Shown: one piece after another, positions 1 through 8,718 of the stretch
Position numbering within the stretch: the first letter of the stretch is position 1
Layout of the letters: every line of letters begins with the position of its first letter
NCBI RefSeq assembly: GCF_000412335.2
Contig: NZ_KE161030.1
Span: 4,793,894-4,857,893, forward strand
Length of the DNA: 64,000 nucleotides
Direction of reading: 5' to 3'
From: Cedecea davisae DSM 4568
Lineage (GTDB): Bacteria; Pseudomonadota; Gammaproteobacteria; Enterobacterales; Enterobacteriaceae
Translations under genes and position numbers: made by a program
The notes under the pieces: generated by a model
Told to the model about the DNA's origin: nothing
The model's input: only the letters and a program-made list of their open reading frames with translations
Database searches by the model: none

Positions 1-66
1 AAATCGATTTTCAGCGAAGTTCAGGATTGAACTGATGGTCACGAAGTGATGGTCAGTAACAGAATT
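1..66 (+). other. 23S-5S rRNA spacer (3' part)
   Basis: Sequence immediately upstream of the 5S gene, expected to be part of the rRNA precursor spacer. No coding signal. The 23S gene itself lies outside the window; this role is inferred only from the neighbouring 5S gene. Confidence 0.6.
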
Positions 67-186
67 TGCCTGGCGGCCGTAGCGCGGTGGTCCCACCTGA
101 CCCCATGCCGAACTCAGAAGTGAAACGCCGTAGCGCCGATGGTAGTGTGGGGTCTCCCCATGCGAGAGTAGGGAACTGCCAGGCAT
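67..186 (+). rRNA. rrf: 5S ribosomal RNA
   Basis: A 120-nt gene starting TGCCTGGCGG and ending CTGCCAGGCAT, so the two ends pair as the terminal 5S helix. The length equals the E. coli 5S RNA. It is followed by tRNA-Asp, tRNA-Trp and then hdfR, the arrangement seen at the distal end of E. coli rrnC. It is a component of the large ribosomal subunit, released by processing of the rrn transcript. Confidence 0.98.
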
Positions 187-238
187 CAAATTAAGCAGTA
201 AACTGATGTAAAAATCAGTGGTTGTAAAGAAATTCGGT

Positions 239-315
239 GGAGCGGTAGTTCAGTCGGTTAGAATACCTGCCTGTCACGCAGGGGGTCGCGGGTTCGAGTC
301 CCGTCCGTTCCGCCA
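239..315 (+). tRNA. aspT: tRNA-Asp (GTC)
   Basis: 77 nt including encoded CCA, with a complete cloverleaf. The acceptor GGAGCGG pairs with CCGTTCC, the anticodon loop reads CTGTCAC (GUC) and the T-arm loop is GTTCGAG. It lies in the distal part of the rRNA operon, co-transcribed with 5S RNA. Confidence 0.98.
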
Positions 316-365
316 CTTATTAAAATTAAGCCTGCTAACTTAGCAGGCTTAATAGCAAGAAATTT

Positions 366-441
366 AGGGGCGTAGCTCAGTTGGTAGAGCACCGGTCTCC
401 AAAACCGGGTGTCGCGAGTTCGAGTCTCTCCGCCCCTGCCA
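366..441 (+). tRNA. trpT: tRNA-Trp (CCA)
   Basis: 76 nt with encoded 3' CCA; acceptor AGGGGCG pairs with CGCCCCT and the anticodon is CCA. It is the last gene of the rRNA transcript and is followed directly by an intrinsic terminator. Confidence 0.98.
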
Positions 442-446
442 TATAT

Positions 447-477
447 AATCCTTTGCTTCGGCAAAGGATTTTTTTTG
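447..477 (+). terminator. rRNA operon intrinsic terminator
   Basis: A perfect 10-bp stem AATCCTTTGC/GCAAAGGATT closed by a TTCG tetraloop and followed by a run of eight T. It ends the rrn-tRNA transcript. Confidence 0.93.
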
Positions 478-520
478 TCCAAAATTTCCCTCACTCTCTT
501 CCTCTGCGATTAAAAGCGCA

Positions 521-1345
521 TTACTGCGCCATTAATTGTGTCTTTAATAACTCTTTGATTATGCTTTGTTTATCAGTATTTTGTAGCCAGACGGCATACA
601 AAGGTCTGGATAAAGTCGTACTCTCCGCTACCGGCCAGATCTCTGCTTGCTCTTTTGCCCATTCAACCGGCAGGTAGGTGCAACCGTTGAGTTCCGGCAT
701 CAGCTTACAGGCCATTTTTGCCGAACTGGTGGTTAAAACAGGAATATCATCGCTGCCAATCAACTCCCCTTCATACTGATGAAAATCGGCTCCCCACTCA
801 ATACGTAGATAGTTGAGAGAAGCTTTATGACTTTCCGCGGAGGAGGAATAAAGCGCCAGGCTGAAATGGCCGAGCAGCTGGCTGGCGAACTCATCCATTT
901 TTGGTGTTTCTGTTGTTAGCAACAGATCCAGCTGGCGCTCATGAAGCTGTTTTACCAGCGACTGTCGTTGTGCAATTCGTGCTTCAAACTGCAGGCCACT
1001 ATGCTGTTGATAAAGTGAGATTAACCATTCGGAAAGCATACATTCCCAGAGCGAAGCGCTTGCCCCCAGGGTTAACTGATTATGCTGAGAAGTATGTGAT
1101 ACCTCTTTTTTCGCGGCCAACCAGGTATTCATCAGGTTTTCCGCGTAGGGCAGCAGCCGTTCTCCGGCAGTTGTCAGCCGTATGTTATTGCGATGGCGGG
1201 TAAAAAGGTTTACACCCAGCTGATTTTCGAGCTGTCGAATACGAAAGCTGACCGCTGACTGCGTCAAATAAAGTGCTTCTGCAGCGCGTCCAAAATGTCG
1301 GGTTCTACTCACTTCCAGGAAGGTTTTTAGTAATTCGGTATCCAC
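521..1345 (-). CDS. hdfR: LysR-family regulator HdfR
   Basis: A 274-residue LysR-type transcriptional regulator. The N-terminal winged helix-turn-helix covers about residues 1-60 ([18 protein letters not shown] followed by TQSAVSFRI), and the rest is the periplasmic-binding-like effector domain. E. coli HdfR (about 279 aa) represses the flagellar master operon flhDC and affects gltBD. It sits convergent to the rrn-tRNA operon and divergent from maoP, as in E. coli, so the 119-bp gap to maoP should hold both promoters. The effector is not known from sequence. Confidence 0.93.
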   Translation of the reverse strand: MDTELLKTFLEVSRTRHFGRAAEALYLTQSAVSFRIRQLENQLGVNLFTRHRNNIRLTTAGERLLPYAENLMNTWLAAKKEVSHTSQHNQLTLGASASLWECMLSEWLISLYQQHSGLQFEARIAQRQSLVKQLHERQLDLLLTTETPKMDEFASQLLGHFSLALYSSSAESHKASLNYLRIEWGADFHQYEGELIGSDDIPVLTTSSAKMACKLMPELNGCTYLPVEWAKEQAEIWPVAESTTLSRPLYAVWLQNTDKQSIIKELLKTQLMAQ

Positions 1346-1464
1346 GCCTTACTCCCAAAAATAATTTGTCGTTATGATTTAAATGTTTTGTTTTACACTC
1401 TGTCAAGCGTAACTAATACTCCGCGCCATAAATAGCTCGACCAAGAAAATCAGGAGCGTGTAGG

Positions 1465-1803
1465 ATGGCGGAAAGCTTTACGACGTCTAATCGGTTTTTC
1501 GACAATAAACATTATCCGCGTGGGTTTGCTCGCCATGGTGATTTCACCATCAAAGAGGCGCAGCTGTTAGAACGCCATGGTTTTGCGTTTAATGAGCTGG
1601 ATCTCGGCAAACGTGAACCCGGAACTGAAGAAGAAGTTCAGTTTGTTGCTGTATGCCGCGGTGTACGCGAGCCTTCCACAGAGGCAGAACGTGTCTGGAG
1701 CAAGTATATGGCACGTATTAAGCGTCCAAAACGTTTTCATACTCTGTCCGGCGGTAAACCGCAGATGGACACCGTTGAAGACTACACGGACAGCGATGAC
1801 TAA
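1465..1803 (+). CDS. maoP: Macrodomain Ori organization protein MaoP
   Basis: A 112-residue soluble acidic protein (C-terminus rich in Asp/Glu) matching E. coli MaoP, formerly YifE. MaoP works with a short DNA site, maoS, next to the gene to constrain the Ori macrodomain. The neighbourhood (rrnC end, hdfR, yifB) is that of E. coli, so maoS would be expected in the 1346-1464 gap, although I cannot point to its bases. The ATG at 1465 follows an AGGAGCG ribosome binding site. Confidence 0.92.
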   Translation: MAESFTTSNRFFDNKHYPRGFARHGDFTIKEAQLLERHGFAFNELDLGKREPGTEEEVQFVAVCRGVREPSTEAERVWSKYMARIKRPKRFHTLSGGKPQMDTVEDYTDSDD

Positions 1804-1804
1804 G

Positions 1805-1831
1805 AAAAATGGGGCGAAAGCCCCATTTTTT
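1805..1831. terminator. Bidirectional terminator between maoP and yifB
   Basis: Stem AAAAATGGGGC/GCCCCATTTTT with a GAAA loop. A-tract and T-tract flanks let it work in both directions, for maoP (+) and yifB (-). It overlaps the yifB stop codon. Confidence 0.88.
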
Positions 1832-3350
1832 ATTCAGCCAGTCTTTGTAGATGCAGCAGCAGGCGATCTATAGCCCGATAGCTGAGTGCTTCCCGAAGAT
1901 GCTCCCGCTCTATCTCCTCAGCATGCTGCATATCGGCAATCGTACGCGCGACTTTCAGCAGCCGCTGCCAGGCTCTTACCGACAAACCCAACTTCACCAG
2001 CGTATCCTCCAGCCAAACGGAATCATCCGGCTGAAGCCTGCAGTATTCGCGTATTTCATGATTGCTTAGCAGCGCATTGAGCTTATTCTGGCGGGCAACC
2101 TGGCACTCTCTTACCCCGGCGACTCTCTTCCTTATTACAGCGCTGCCTTCGCCGTTATGCCCAGACTGGCTTAGCATTCCTGCAGGAAGGAGGGGAATAT
2201 CTACGGATAAATCAAAACGATCCAGGAAAGGGCCCGAGAGACGGTTCATGTAGCGTAATGTCTGCTGTGGGCTAGAGCGATTATGCTTACCTTCAAAATG
2301 CCCGGTGGGGCCAGGATTCATGGCGGCAATGAGCTGGAATCTTGCCGGGTAGGTAATTTTTGCCCGGGTGCGTGAAATATGAATTTCACCCGACTCAATA
2401 GGTTCCCTGAGCGAGTCCAGCACCCGGCGTTCAAATTCGGGAAGCTCATCCAAAAATAGCACGCCGTTATGCGCAAGGGAGATCTCCCCGGGCTGTGGAA
2501 GAGATCCACCTCCGACGACGGAGGTAAGGGAGGCGCTGTGGTGCGGAGCCCTGAACGGACGTTGTCGCCAGTGTCGCTTAAGAAGCGAGGACTGCACCAG
2601 GCTGAGAATAGCCGCACTCTGAAGCGCCTCAGCGTCGTTTAACGGGGGAAGAAGGGTGTTTAGCCTGCTTGCCAGCATCGTTTTGCCGGTACCCGGAGGG
2701 CCAATAAGCAGGAGGTTGTGCCCGCCGGAGGCTGTAATCTCGAGCGCCCGTTTCCCCAGGCTCTGCCCGATAATTTCATTCATATCCTCGGCGTAGTCTG
2801 CCTGCCAGGACGAAGGGCTTGCAGGCTTACGAAGCTCTCCTTTTCCTTCAAGCCAGGCGCAAACCTCGCTCAGATGGCTGGCAACGAAACAGCCGGGCTG
2901 GCTTATCAGGCCCACCTCATCCTCATTTTCTGCGGCAACAACAATTCTCCTTCCGGCTTTTAATGCCTCCGTTGCAGAAGATATTGCCCCTGAAACCGCG
3001 CGTAATTCACCCGTGAGCGCAAGTTCGCCGATAAACTCAAGCTGTGGCAGTCTTTCGCCGCTGAGCTGCTCAGAAGCGGCCAGCAGCGCTAATGCTATGG
3101 GGAGATCGTAGCGCCCACCCTCCTTGGGAAGGTCTGCTGGCGCGAGGTTGATGGTTATCTTACGTGCGGGAAAGGTATAACCGCTGTTAATCAGCGCGCT
3201 CCTGACCCGATCCCTTGCCTCTCTGACGGTGGTTTCCGGCAGACCAACAAGCGTTAGCCCGGGAAGCCCGGCACTGATATGCACTTCAACAGTGACCTGT
3301 GGCGCATGAATGCCCAGTGCTGCTCTGGTGAAGACAACAGACAGTGACAT
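1830..3350 (-). CDS. yifB: YifB/ComM-family AAA+ ATPase
   Basis: A 506-residue Mg-chelatase-like AAA+ protein. The N-terminal ChlI-type domain covers about residues 20-145, Walker A GPPGTGKT lies near residue 220, the Walker B segment reads GVLFLDELPEF, and a C-terminal Mg-chelatase domain ends the protein. ComM of competent bacteria is a hexameric helicase that promotes branch migration during natural transformation; the enterobacterial member is homologous but its role is less clear. Length and context match E. coli yifB, with ilvL divergent on the other side. Confidence 0.93.
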   Translation of the reverse strand: MSLSVVFTRAALGIHAPQVTVEVHISAGLPGLTLVGLPETTVREARDRVRSALINSGYTFPARKITINLAPADLPKEGGRYDLPIALALLAASEQLSGERLPQLEFIGELALTGELRAVSGAISSATEALKAGRRIVVAAENEDEVGLISQPGCFVASHLSEVCAWLEGKGELRKPASPSSWQADYAEDMNEIIGQSLGKRALEITASGGHNLLLIGPPGTGKTMLASRLNTLLPPLNDAEALQSAAILSLVQSSLLKRHWRQRPFRAPHHSASLTSVVGGGSLPQPGEISLAHNGVLFLDELPEFERRVLDSLREPIESGEIHISRTRAKITYPARFQLIAAMNPGPTGHFEGKHNRSSPQQTLRYMNRLSGPFLDRFDLSVDIPLLPAGMLSQSGHNGEGSAVIRKRVAGVRECQVARQNKLNALLSNHEIREYCRLQPDDSVWLEDTLVKLGLSVRAWQRLLKVARTIADMQHAEEIEREHLREALSYRAIDRLLLHLQRLAE

Positions 3351-3703
3351 TATTCCTCCGCGTAAAACTCCATGTTGCGGGAGGATATGGTGATTAAATA
3401 TTGCCCTTTTCTTTTTCCAGGAAACGCTTCGCGGACTTTTTCATCCGCACTCTTTTTTGCAAACTTCGCTGCGAGGCAGATCCCAGAACGATAACTTTTT
3501 TCTGGGTTTCATCGGGGAAATGGCTGAGTGAACCTGTTTTATGAATTATTTTCACTTTGCCCTTATTAACTGAAATTAAATAGTTTTTATGCTAATTATT
3601 TTTAGCTTGATTCTTTTCGTCATAAAAAAATATTGTGCTTTGCGTCAACTCTGTGATAACTCTGTAGGCATTACTTCGAACTAGACGTTAGAACATACAG
3701 AAA
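3351..3703 (+). promoter_or_regulatory. ilvLXGMEDA promoter region
   Basis: 353 bp without a gene of its own between yifB and ilvL. About 3535-3640 is very A+T rich, as expected of an upstream activating region for the strong ilvL promoter. Candidate core elements are TTGTGC (3633-3638) with GATAAC (3655-3660), or TTGCGT (3640-3645) with TGTAGG (3663-3668); I cannot choose between them. The yifB promoter must lie at the left end. Confidence 0.55.
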
Positions 3704-3802
3704 ATGACAGCCCTTCTACGAGTGATTAGCCTGGTCGTGATTAGCGTGGTGGTGATTATTATCCCACCGTGCGGGGCTGCACTTGGAGAAAGAAAGGCTT
3801 AA
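3704..3802 (+). CDS. ilvL: ilv operon leader peptide
   Basis: A 32-residue leader peptide beginning MTALLRVISLVVISVVVIII. It carries a dense run of Leu, Val and Ile codons, the regulatory codons of the ilvGMEDA attenuator. Ribosome stalling when any of the three charged tRNAs is scarce prevents formation of the terminator at 3825-3856. The sequence closely follows E. coli IlvL and has the same length. Confidence 0.95.
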   Translation: MTALLRVISLVVISVVVIIIPPCGAALGERKA

Positions 3803-3824
3803 AAATCAAGCCTGAATCGAAAAG

Positions 3825-3856
3825 AACCCCCGCACCGAAAGGTCCGGGGGTTTTTT
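3825..3856 (+). terminator. ilv attenuator terminator
   Basis: A G+C-rich hairpin, CCCCCG...ACC with a GAAA loop and GGT...CGGGGG, followed by six T. It lies 22 nt after the ilvL stop and before ilvX/ilvG. This is the intrinsic terminator used in attenuation of the branched-chain amino acid operon. Confidence 0.95.
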
Positions 3857-3889
3857 GTTGACTGAAGAATGTGAAGCGAGGAACAGAGC

Positions 3890-3940
3890 ATGTGTTGCAG
3901 AATAAAATGCTGTTTCTCCGGTAATGAGACGGGGAACTAA
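3890..3940 (+). CDS. ilvX: Small peptide IlvX
   Basis: A 16-codon [19 protein letters not shown], between the attenuator and ilvG. The length and the ends (K-x-C-F-S ... T-G-N) match E. coli IlvX, although the first half differs and here contains four cysteines. GAGGAA at 3878-3883 is well placed as ribosome binding site. The stop codon TAA is separated from the ilvG ATG by two bases, which suggests translational coupling. Function unknown. Confidence 0.75.
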   Translation: MCCRIKCCFSGNETGN

Positions 3941-3942
3941 CT

Positions 3943-5589
3943 ATGAATGGTGCGCAGTGGGTAGTACATGCGTTGCGAGCGCAGGGTGTTGAGACAGTTT
4001 TCGGTTATCCGGGCGGCGCAATTATGCCGGTGTACGATGCATTGTACGACGGCGGTGTGGAACATCTACTGTGTCGCCATGAGCAAGGTGCTGCGATGGC
4101 GGCCATCGGTTATGCGCGTGCAACCGGCAAAACCGGAGTCTGTATTGCGACCTCCGGCCCCGGCGCCACCAACCTGATAACCGGCCTGGCCGATGCTCTG
4201 TTAGATTCCGTTCCGGTTGTGGCCATTACCGGGCAGGTAGCCGCTCCGCTGATGGGCACCGATGCTTTTCAGGAAGTTGACGTTCTGGGCCTGTCTCTGG
4301 CCTGTACCAAGCACAGCTTCCTGGTTGAATCTCTCGATGAGCTGCCGCGTGTGCTTGCCGAGGCGTTTGAGATAGCAAATTCTGGCCGTCCTGGCCCGGT
4401 GCTGGTTGATATCCCTAAGGATATCCAGCTGGCCTCAGGCGAACCTGAACCGTGTTTGTCCACCGTTGATGATGAGCCAGATTTGCCTTTTGCTGCACTG
4501 CAACAGGCCCGCGAGATGATTTCGCACGCCAAAAAGCCGATGCTTTACGTCGGTGGTGGCGTTGGAATGGCTCAGGCTGTGCCTGCATTACGTGAGTTTA
4601 TCGCCGTTACAAATATTCCCTCTACCGCCACTTTAAAAGGGCTGGGCGCGGTGCCTGCAGGGCATCCTTTTTACACCGGCATGCTCGGCATGCACGGGAC
4701 AAAAGCAGCGAACCTGGCGGTTCAGGAGTGTGATTTACTGATTGCCGTGGGCGCTCGCTTTGATGACCGCGTAACCGGCAAGCTGAATACCTTTGCCCCG
4801 CACGCCAAAGTTATTCATATGGATATCGACCCTGCCGAGCTGAGCAAACTGCGCCAGGCACACGTTGCTTTGCAGGGGCCCTTGAACCAGCTGCTTCCCG
4901 CTTTACAGCAGCCTGTGCATATTGCTGAATGGCGGCAGCATATCGCCGCGCTGAATGAAGAACATCAGTGGCGCTATGACCATCCGGGTGAAGCAATTTA
5001 TGCTCCTCTTCTGCTGAAGCAGCTTTCCGAACGCAAGCCGAAAGAATCCATTGTGACCACCGACGTGGGCCAGCATCAGATGTGGACCGCGCAGCATATG
5101 ACCTTCACTCGTCCGGAAAATTTCATTACCTCAAGCGGTCTGGGCACCATGGGGTTTGGCCTGCCTGCCGCTGTAGGTGCGCAGGTTGCCAGACCGGAAG
5201 ATACGGTTATCTGCGTCTCTGGCGACGGTTCATTCATGATGAATGTCCAGGAGTTGGGTACGATTAAGCGCAAGCGACTGCCGGTAAAAATCCTGCTGCT
5301 GGATAACCAGCGTCTGGGGATGGTAAGACAGTGGCAGCAGCTGTTTTTCGACGAGCGTTACAGCGAAACAACCCTTACCGACAACCCTGATTTCCTCACG
5401 CTGGCCAGCGCCTTTGGCATTCCTGGACAGCACATCACCCGTAAAGACCAGGTAGAAGCCGCGTTAGACGCCATGCTGAACAGCGACGGCCCGTACATGC
5501 TTCACGTCTCAATTGATGAGTACGAAAATGTCTGGCCGTTGGTGCCGCCCGGTGCCAGTAACTCGCAAATGCTGGAGAAATTATCATGA
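3943..5589 (+). CDS. ilvG: Acetolactate synthase II large subunit
   Basis: A 548-residue, uninterrupted ThDP-dependent acetohydroxyacid synthase that makes acetolactate or acetohydroxybutyrate for valine/leucine and isoleucine. Glu47 in CRHEQGAA is the conserved cofactor-activating glutamate. The ThDP motif starts GDGSFMMN at about residue 427 and ends near LLLDNQ. In E. coli K-12 this gene carries a frameshift; here the frame is intact, so the valine-insensitive AHAS II should be active. It overlaps ilvM by 4 nt (ATGA), fitting a catalytic/regulatory subunit pair. Confidence 0.97.
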   Translation: MNGAQWVVHALRAQGVETVFGYPGGAIMPVYDALYDGGVEHLLCRHEQGAAMAAIGYARATGKTGVCIATSGPGATNLITGLADALLDSVPVVAITGQVAAPLMGTDAFQEVDVLGLSLACTKHSFLVESLDELPRVLAEAFEIANSGRPGPVLVDIPKDIQLASGEPEPCLSTVDDEPDLPFAALQQAREMISHAKKPMLYVGGGVGMAQAVPALREFIAVTNIPSTATLKGLGAVPAGHPFYTGMLGMHGTKAANLAVQECDLLIAVGARFDDRVTGKLNTFAPHAKVIHMDIDPAELSKLRQAHVALQGPLNQLLPALQQPVHIAEWRQHIAALNEEHQWRYDHPGEAIYAPLLLKQLSERKPKESIVTTDVGQHQMWTAQHMTFTRPENFITSSGLGTMGFGLPAAVGAQVARPEDTVICVSGDGSFMMNVQELGTIKRKRLPVKILLLDNQRLGMVRQWQQLFFDERYSETTLTDNPDFLTLASAFGIPGQHITRKDQVEAALDAMLNSDGPYMLHVSIDEYENVWPLVPPGASNSQMLEKLS

Positions 5590-5843
5590 TGCAACATCAG
5601 CTCGCAGTACAGGCACGCTTTCGTCCGGAAACCTTAGAGCGCGTTTTGCGCGTAGTGCGCCACCGTGGCTTTCAGATCTGCGCCATGAATATGGCCGCGG
5701 CGGGAAATACCGACAATATTAATATTGAATTGACCGTTGCGAGCCTGCGACCTGTCGAATTACTGTTTACTCAATTAAGCAAGCTGGTTGACGTTGCCTG
5801 CGTTGAAATCCAGCAACCAACATCACAACAAATTCGCGCCTGA
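5586..5843 (+). CDS. ilvM: Acetolactate synthase II small subunit
   Basis: An 85-residue ACT-domain regulatory subunit of AHAS II, close in length to E. coli IlvM (87). It starts with two consecutive ATG codons overlapping the ilvG stop, so it is translationally coupled to its catalytic partner. The pattern [18 protein letters not shown] fits the first beta-alpha element of the ACT fold. Confidence 0.95.
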   Translation: MMQHQLAVQARFRPETLERVLRVVRHRGFQICAMNMAAAGNTDNINIELTVASLRPVELLFTQLSKLVDVACVEIQQPTSQQIRA

Positions 5844-5861
5844 GCGTAAAGGAAGAGAACA

Positions 5862-6791
5862 ATGACGACCAAGAAAGCTGATTACATCTGGTTCAACGGC
5901 GAGATGACTCCGTGGGGCGAAGCAAAAGTACACGTCATGTCCCACGCGCTGCACTACGGGACTTCGGTATTTGAAGGCATCCGCTGCTATGACTCGCACA
6001 AAGGACCAGTGGTGTTCCGCCATCGTGAACACATGCAGCGCTTGCGTGACTCAGCAAAAATCTATCGCTTCCCGGTATCGCAGAGCATCGATGAACTGAT
6101 GGAAGCCTGCCGCGCGGTTATCCGTAAAAATAACCTCACCAGCGCTTACATTCGCCCGTTGGTCTTTGTGGGTGACGTGGGCATGGGGGTTAACCCGCCT
6201 GACGGCTACACCACCGACGTCATTATCGCGGCCTTCCCGTGGGGCGCTTACCTGGGTGCAGAAGCGCTGGACCAGGGCATTGATGCGATGGTTTCTTCCT
6301 GGAACCGTGCGGCGCCTAACACGATTCCAACCGCAGCTAAAGCGGGTGGTAATTATCTGTCTTCCCTGCTGGTTGGGAGTGAAGCTCGCCGCCACGGCTA
6401 TCAGGAAGGGATCGCGCTCGATGTGAACGGCTTCCTGTCAGAAGGCGCAGGTGAAAACCTGTTTGAAGTGAAAGATGGCGTTATCTATACCCCGCCGTTC
6501 ACCTCTTCCGCACTGCCGGGCATCACCCGCGATGCCATTATCAAACTGGCAAAAGATTTGGGGATCGAAGTTCGCGAGCAGGTATTGTCCCGTGAATCGT
6601 TGTACCTGGCGGATGAAGTATTTATGTCCGGCACCGCGGCGGAAATCACCCCGGTGCGCAGCGTAGACCGTATTCAGGTTGGCGAAGGCCGTTGTGGCCC
6701 GGTCACCAAACGTATTCAGCAGGCATTCTTTGGCCTGTTCACCGGCGAAACCGAAGATAAATGGGGCTGGCTGGACCCGGTAAACCAATAA
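5862..6791 (+). CDS. ilvE: Branched-chain amino acid aminotransferase
   Basis: A 309-residue class IV (fold type IV) PLP aminotransferase that performs the last step of Leu, Ile and Val synthesis. The PLP lysine is Lys160 in AAKAGGNYLSS. Length and sequence match E. coli IlvE. It lies 18 nt after ilvM in the same operon, with AAGGAAGAG as ribosome binding site. Confidence 0.97.
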   Translation: MTTKKADYIWFNGEMTPWGEAKVHVMSHALHYGTSVFEGIRCYDSHKGPVVFRHREHMQRLRDSAKIYRFPVSQSIDELMEACRAVIRKNNLTSAYIRPLVFVGDVGMGVNPPDGYTTDVIIAAFPWGAYLGAEALDQGIDAMVSSWNRAAPNTIPTAAKAGGNYLSSLLVGSEARRHGYQEGIALDVNGFLSEGAGENLFEVKDGVIYTPPFTSSALPGITRDAIIKLAKDLGIEVREQVLSRESLYLADEVFMSGTAAEITPVRSVDRIQVGEGRCGPVTKRIQQAFFGLFTGETEDKWGWLDPVNQ

Positions 6792-6865
6792 GCTTTACAC
6801 AAAAAATATAATCAGGCGGGCGGCGAAAGACCGCCTGCGACCCGACAGACTGGAGTAAATAAAGC

Positions 6866-8716
6866 ATGCCTAAGTATCGTTCTGCCACCACAACCCATGG
6901 CCGTAATATGGCGGGTGCCCGCGCTCTGTGGCGCGCAACGGGGATGACCGACGCCGATTTCGGCAAACCTATTATCGCGGTAGTGAACTCCTTTACCCAA
7001 TTCGTTCCGGGCCACGTTCACCTGCGCGACCTGGGTAAGCTGGTTGCTGAACAAATCGAAGCGTCCGGCGGCGTAGCCAAAGAGTTCAACACCATTGCGG
7101 TAGATGATGGCATTGCGATGGGACATGGCGGCATGCTTTATTCACTGCCGTCTCGCGAGCTGATTGCCGACTCGGTTGAGTACATGGTCAACGCCCACTG
7201 CGCCGATGCCATGGTGTGTATTTCGAACTGCGACAAAATCACCCCGGGGATGTTAATGGCGTCTCTGCGCCTGAATATTCCGGTTATCTTCGTTTCCGGT
7301 GGCCCGATGGAAGCCGGGAAAACTAAGCTCTCGGACCAGATAATCAAACTGGATCTGGTTGATGCGATGATTCAGGGCGCGAACCCGAACGTTAGCGACG
7401 AGCAAAGTGAGCAAATTGAGCGCTCCGCCTGCCCGACCTGCGGCTCCTGTTCCGGGATGTTCACCGCCAACTCGATGAACTGCCTGACCGAAGCGCTGGG
7501 CCTGTCGCAGCCAGGCAACGGCTCGCTGCTGGCGACCCATGCCGACCGCAAAGAACTGTTCCTCAATGCCGGGAAGCGTATTGTCGAACTGACCAAACGC
7601 TATTACGAACAGGACGATGCCAGCGCGCTGCCGCGTAACATCGCCAGCAAAGAAGCGTTCGAAAACGCCATGACGCTGGATATCGCAATGGGCGGCTCAA
7701 CCAATACCGTGCTGCACCTGCTGGCCGCTGCTCAGGAAGCCGAAATTGACTTCACCATGACCGATATTGACCAGCTGTCCCGCAAAGTCCCTCAGCTGTG
7801 TAAAGTGGCGCCAAGTACCCAGAAATACCATATGGAAGACGTGCACCGTGCGGGTGGCGTTCTCGGCATCCTCGGCGAGCTGGATCGCGCCGGGTTGCTG
7901 AACCGTGAAGTGAAAAACGTGCTGGGTCTTTCCCTGCCGCAGACCCTCGATCAATACGATGTGATGTTGACCAAAGACGAGGTGGTGAAAACCATGTTCC
8001 GTGCGGGCCCTGCGGGTATTCGCACCACCCAGGCCTTCTCCCAGAGCTGCCGCTGGGACACGCTGGATGACGATCGCGCCGAAGGCTGTATCCGCTCGCT
8101 GGAAAATGCCTACAGCAAAGATGGTGGTCTGGCCGTTCTGTACGGCAACTTCGCTGAAAACGGCTGTATTGTTAAAACGGCCGGCGTTGATGAAGGCAGC
8201 CTGGTATTCCGTGGCCCGGCGAAAGTCTACGAGAGCCAGGATGATGCGGTAGAAGCTATCCTAGGCGGAAAAGTGATCGCAGGCGATGTGGTCGTTATTC
8301 GCTACGAAGGGCCGAAAGGCGGGCCGGGCATGCAGGAAATGCTCTACCCAACTACCTTCCTGAAATCTATGGGCCTCGGTAAAGCCTGTGCCCTGGTCAC
8401 CGACGGCCGTTTCTCCGGCGGCACCTCCGGCCTGTCGATTGGTCACGTTTCACCGGAAGCGGCCAGCGGCGGCAACATTGCCCTGATTGAAGACGGCGAC
8501 ATGATTGCCATCGATATTCCAAACCGCGGCATTGACTTGCAGCTTAGCGAGCAGGAGCTGGCGGCTCGCCGTGAAGCACAGGAAGCTCGCGGCAGCGAAG
8601 CCTGGACGCCTCGCAACCGTGAACGTCAGGTTTCCTTCGCGCTGCGCGCTTACGCAAGCCTGGCTACCAGCGCGGACAAAGGCGCAGTACGCGATAAAAG
8701 CAAGCTTGGAGGCTAA
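6866..8716 (+). CDS. ilvD: Dihydroxy-acid dehydratase
   Basis: A 616-residue IlvD/Edd-family dehydratase converting dihydroxy-acids to 2-oxo acids in the Val/Ile pathway. Conserved Fe-S cysteines are Cys122 in NCDKITPGM and Cys195 in [11 protein letters not shown]; Cys189 and Cys192 are in the same motif. TGGAGTAAAT precedes the ATG. The 74-nt gap after ilvE is the widest within the operon and could hold an internal promoter, but I see no convincing one. Confidence 0.97.
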   Translation: MPKYRSATTTHGRNMAGARALWRATGMTDADFGKPIIAVVNSFTQFVPGHVHLRDLGKLVAEQIEASGGVAKEFNTIAVDDGIAMGHGGMLYSLPSRELIADSVEYMVNAHCADAMVCISNCDKITPGMLMASLRLNIPVIFVSGGPMEAGKTKLSDQIIKLDLVDAMIQGANPNVSDEQSEQIERSACPTCGSCSGMFTANSMNCLTEALGLSQPGNGSLLATHADRKELFLNAGKRIVELTKRYYEQDDASALPRNIASKEAFENAMTLDIAMGGSTNTVLHLLAAAQEAEIDFTMTDIDQLSRKVPQLCKVAPSTQKYHMEDVHRAGGVLGILGELDRAGLLNREVKNVLGLSLPQTLDQYDVMLTKDEVVKTMFRAGPAGIRTTQAFSQSCRWDTLDDDRAEGCIRSLENAYSKDGGLAVLYGNFAENGCIVKTAGVDEGSLVFRGPAKVYESQDDAVEAILGGKVIAGDVVVIRYEGPKGGPGMQEMLYPTTFLKSMGLGKACALVTDGRFSGGTSGLSIGHVSPEAASGGNIALIEDGDMIAIDIPNRGIDLQLSEQELAARREAQEARGSEAWTPRNRERQVSFALRAYASLATSADKGAVRDKSKLGG

Positions 8717-8718
8717 CC

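Noticed and set aside
258-677. ORFs over tRNA-Asp and tRNA-Trp on both strands
   Set aside because: They read through tRNA genes and the terminator, and the + strand one enters hdfR antisense. No ribosome binding site or family signal.
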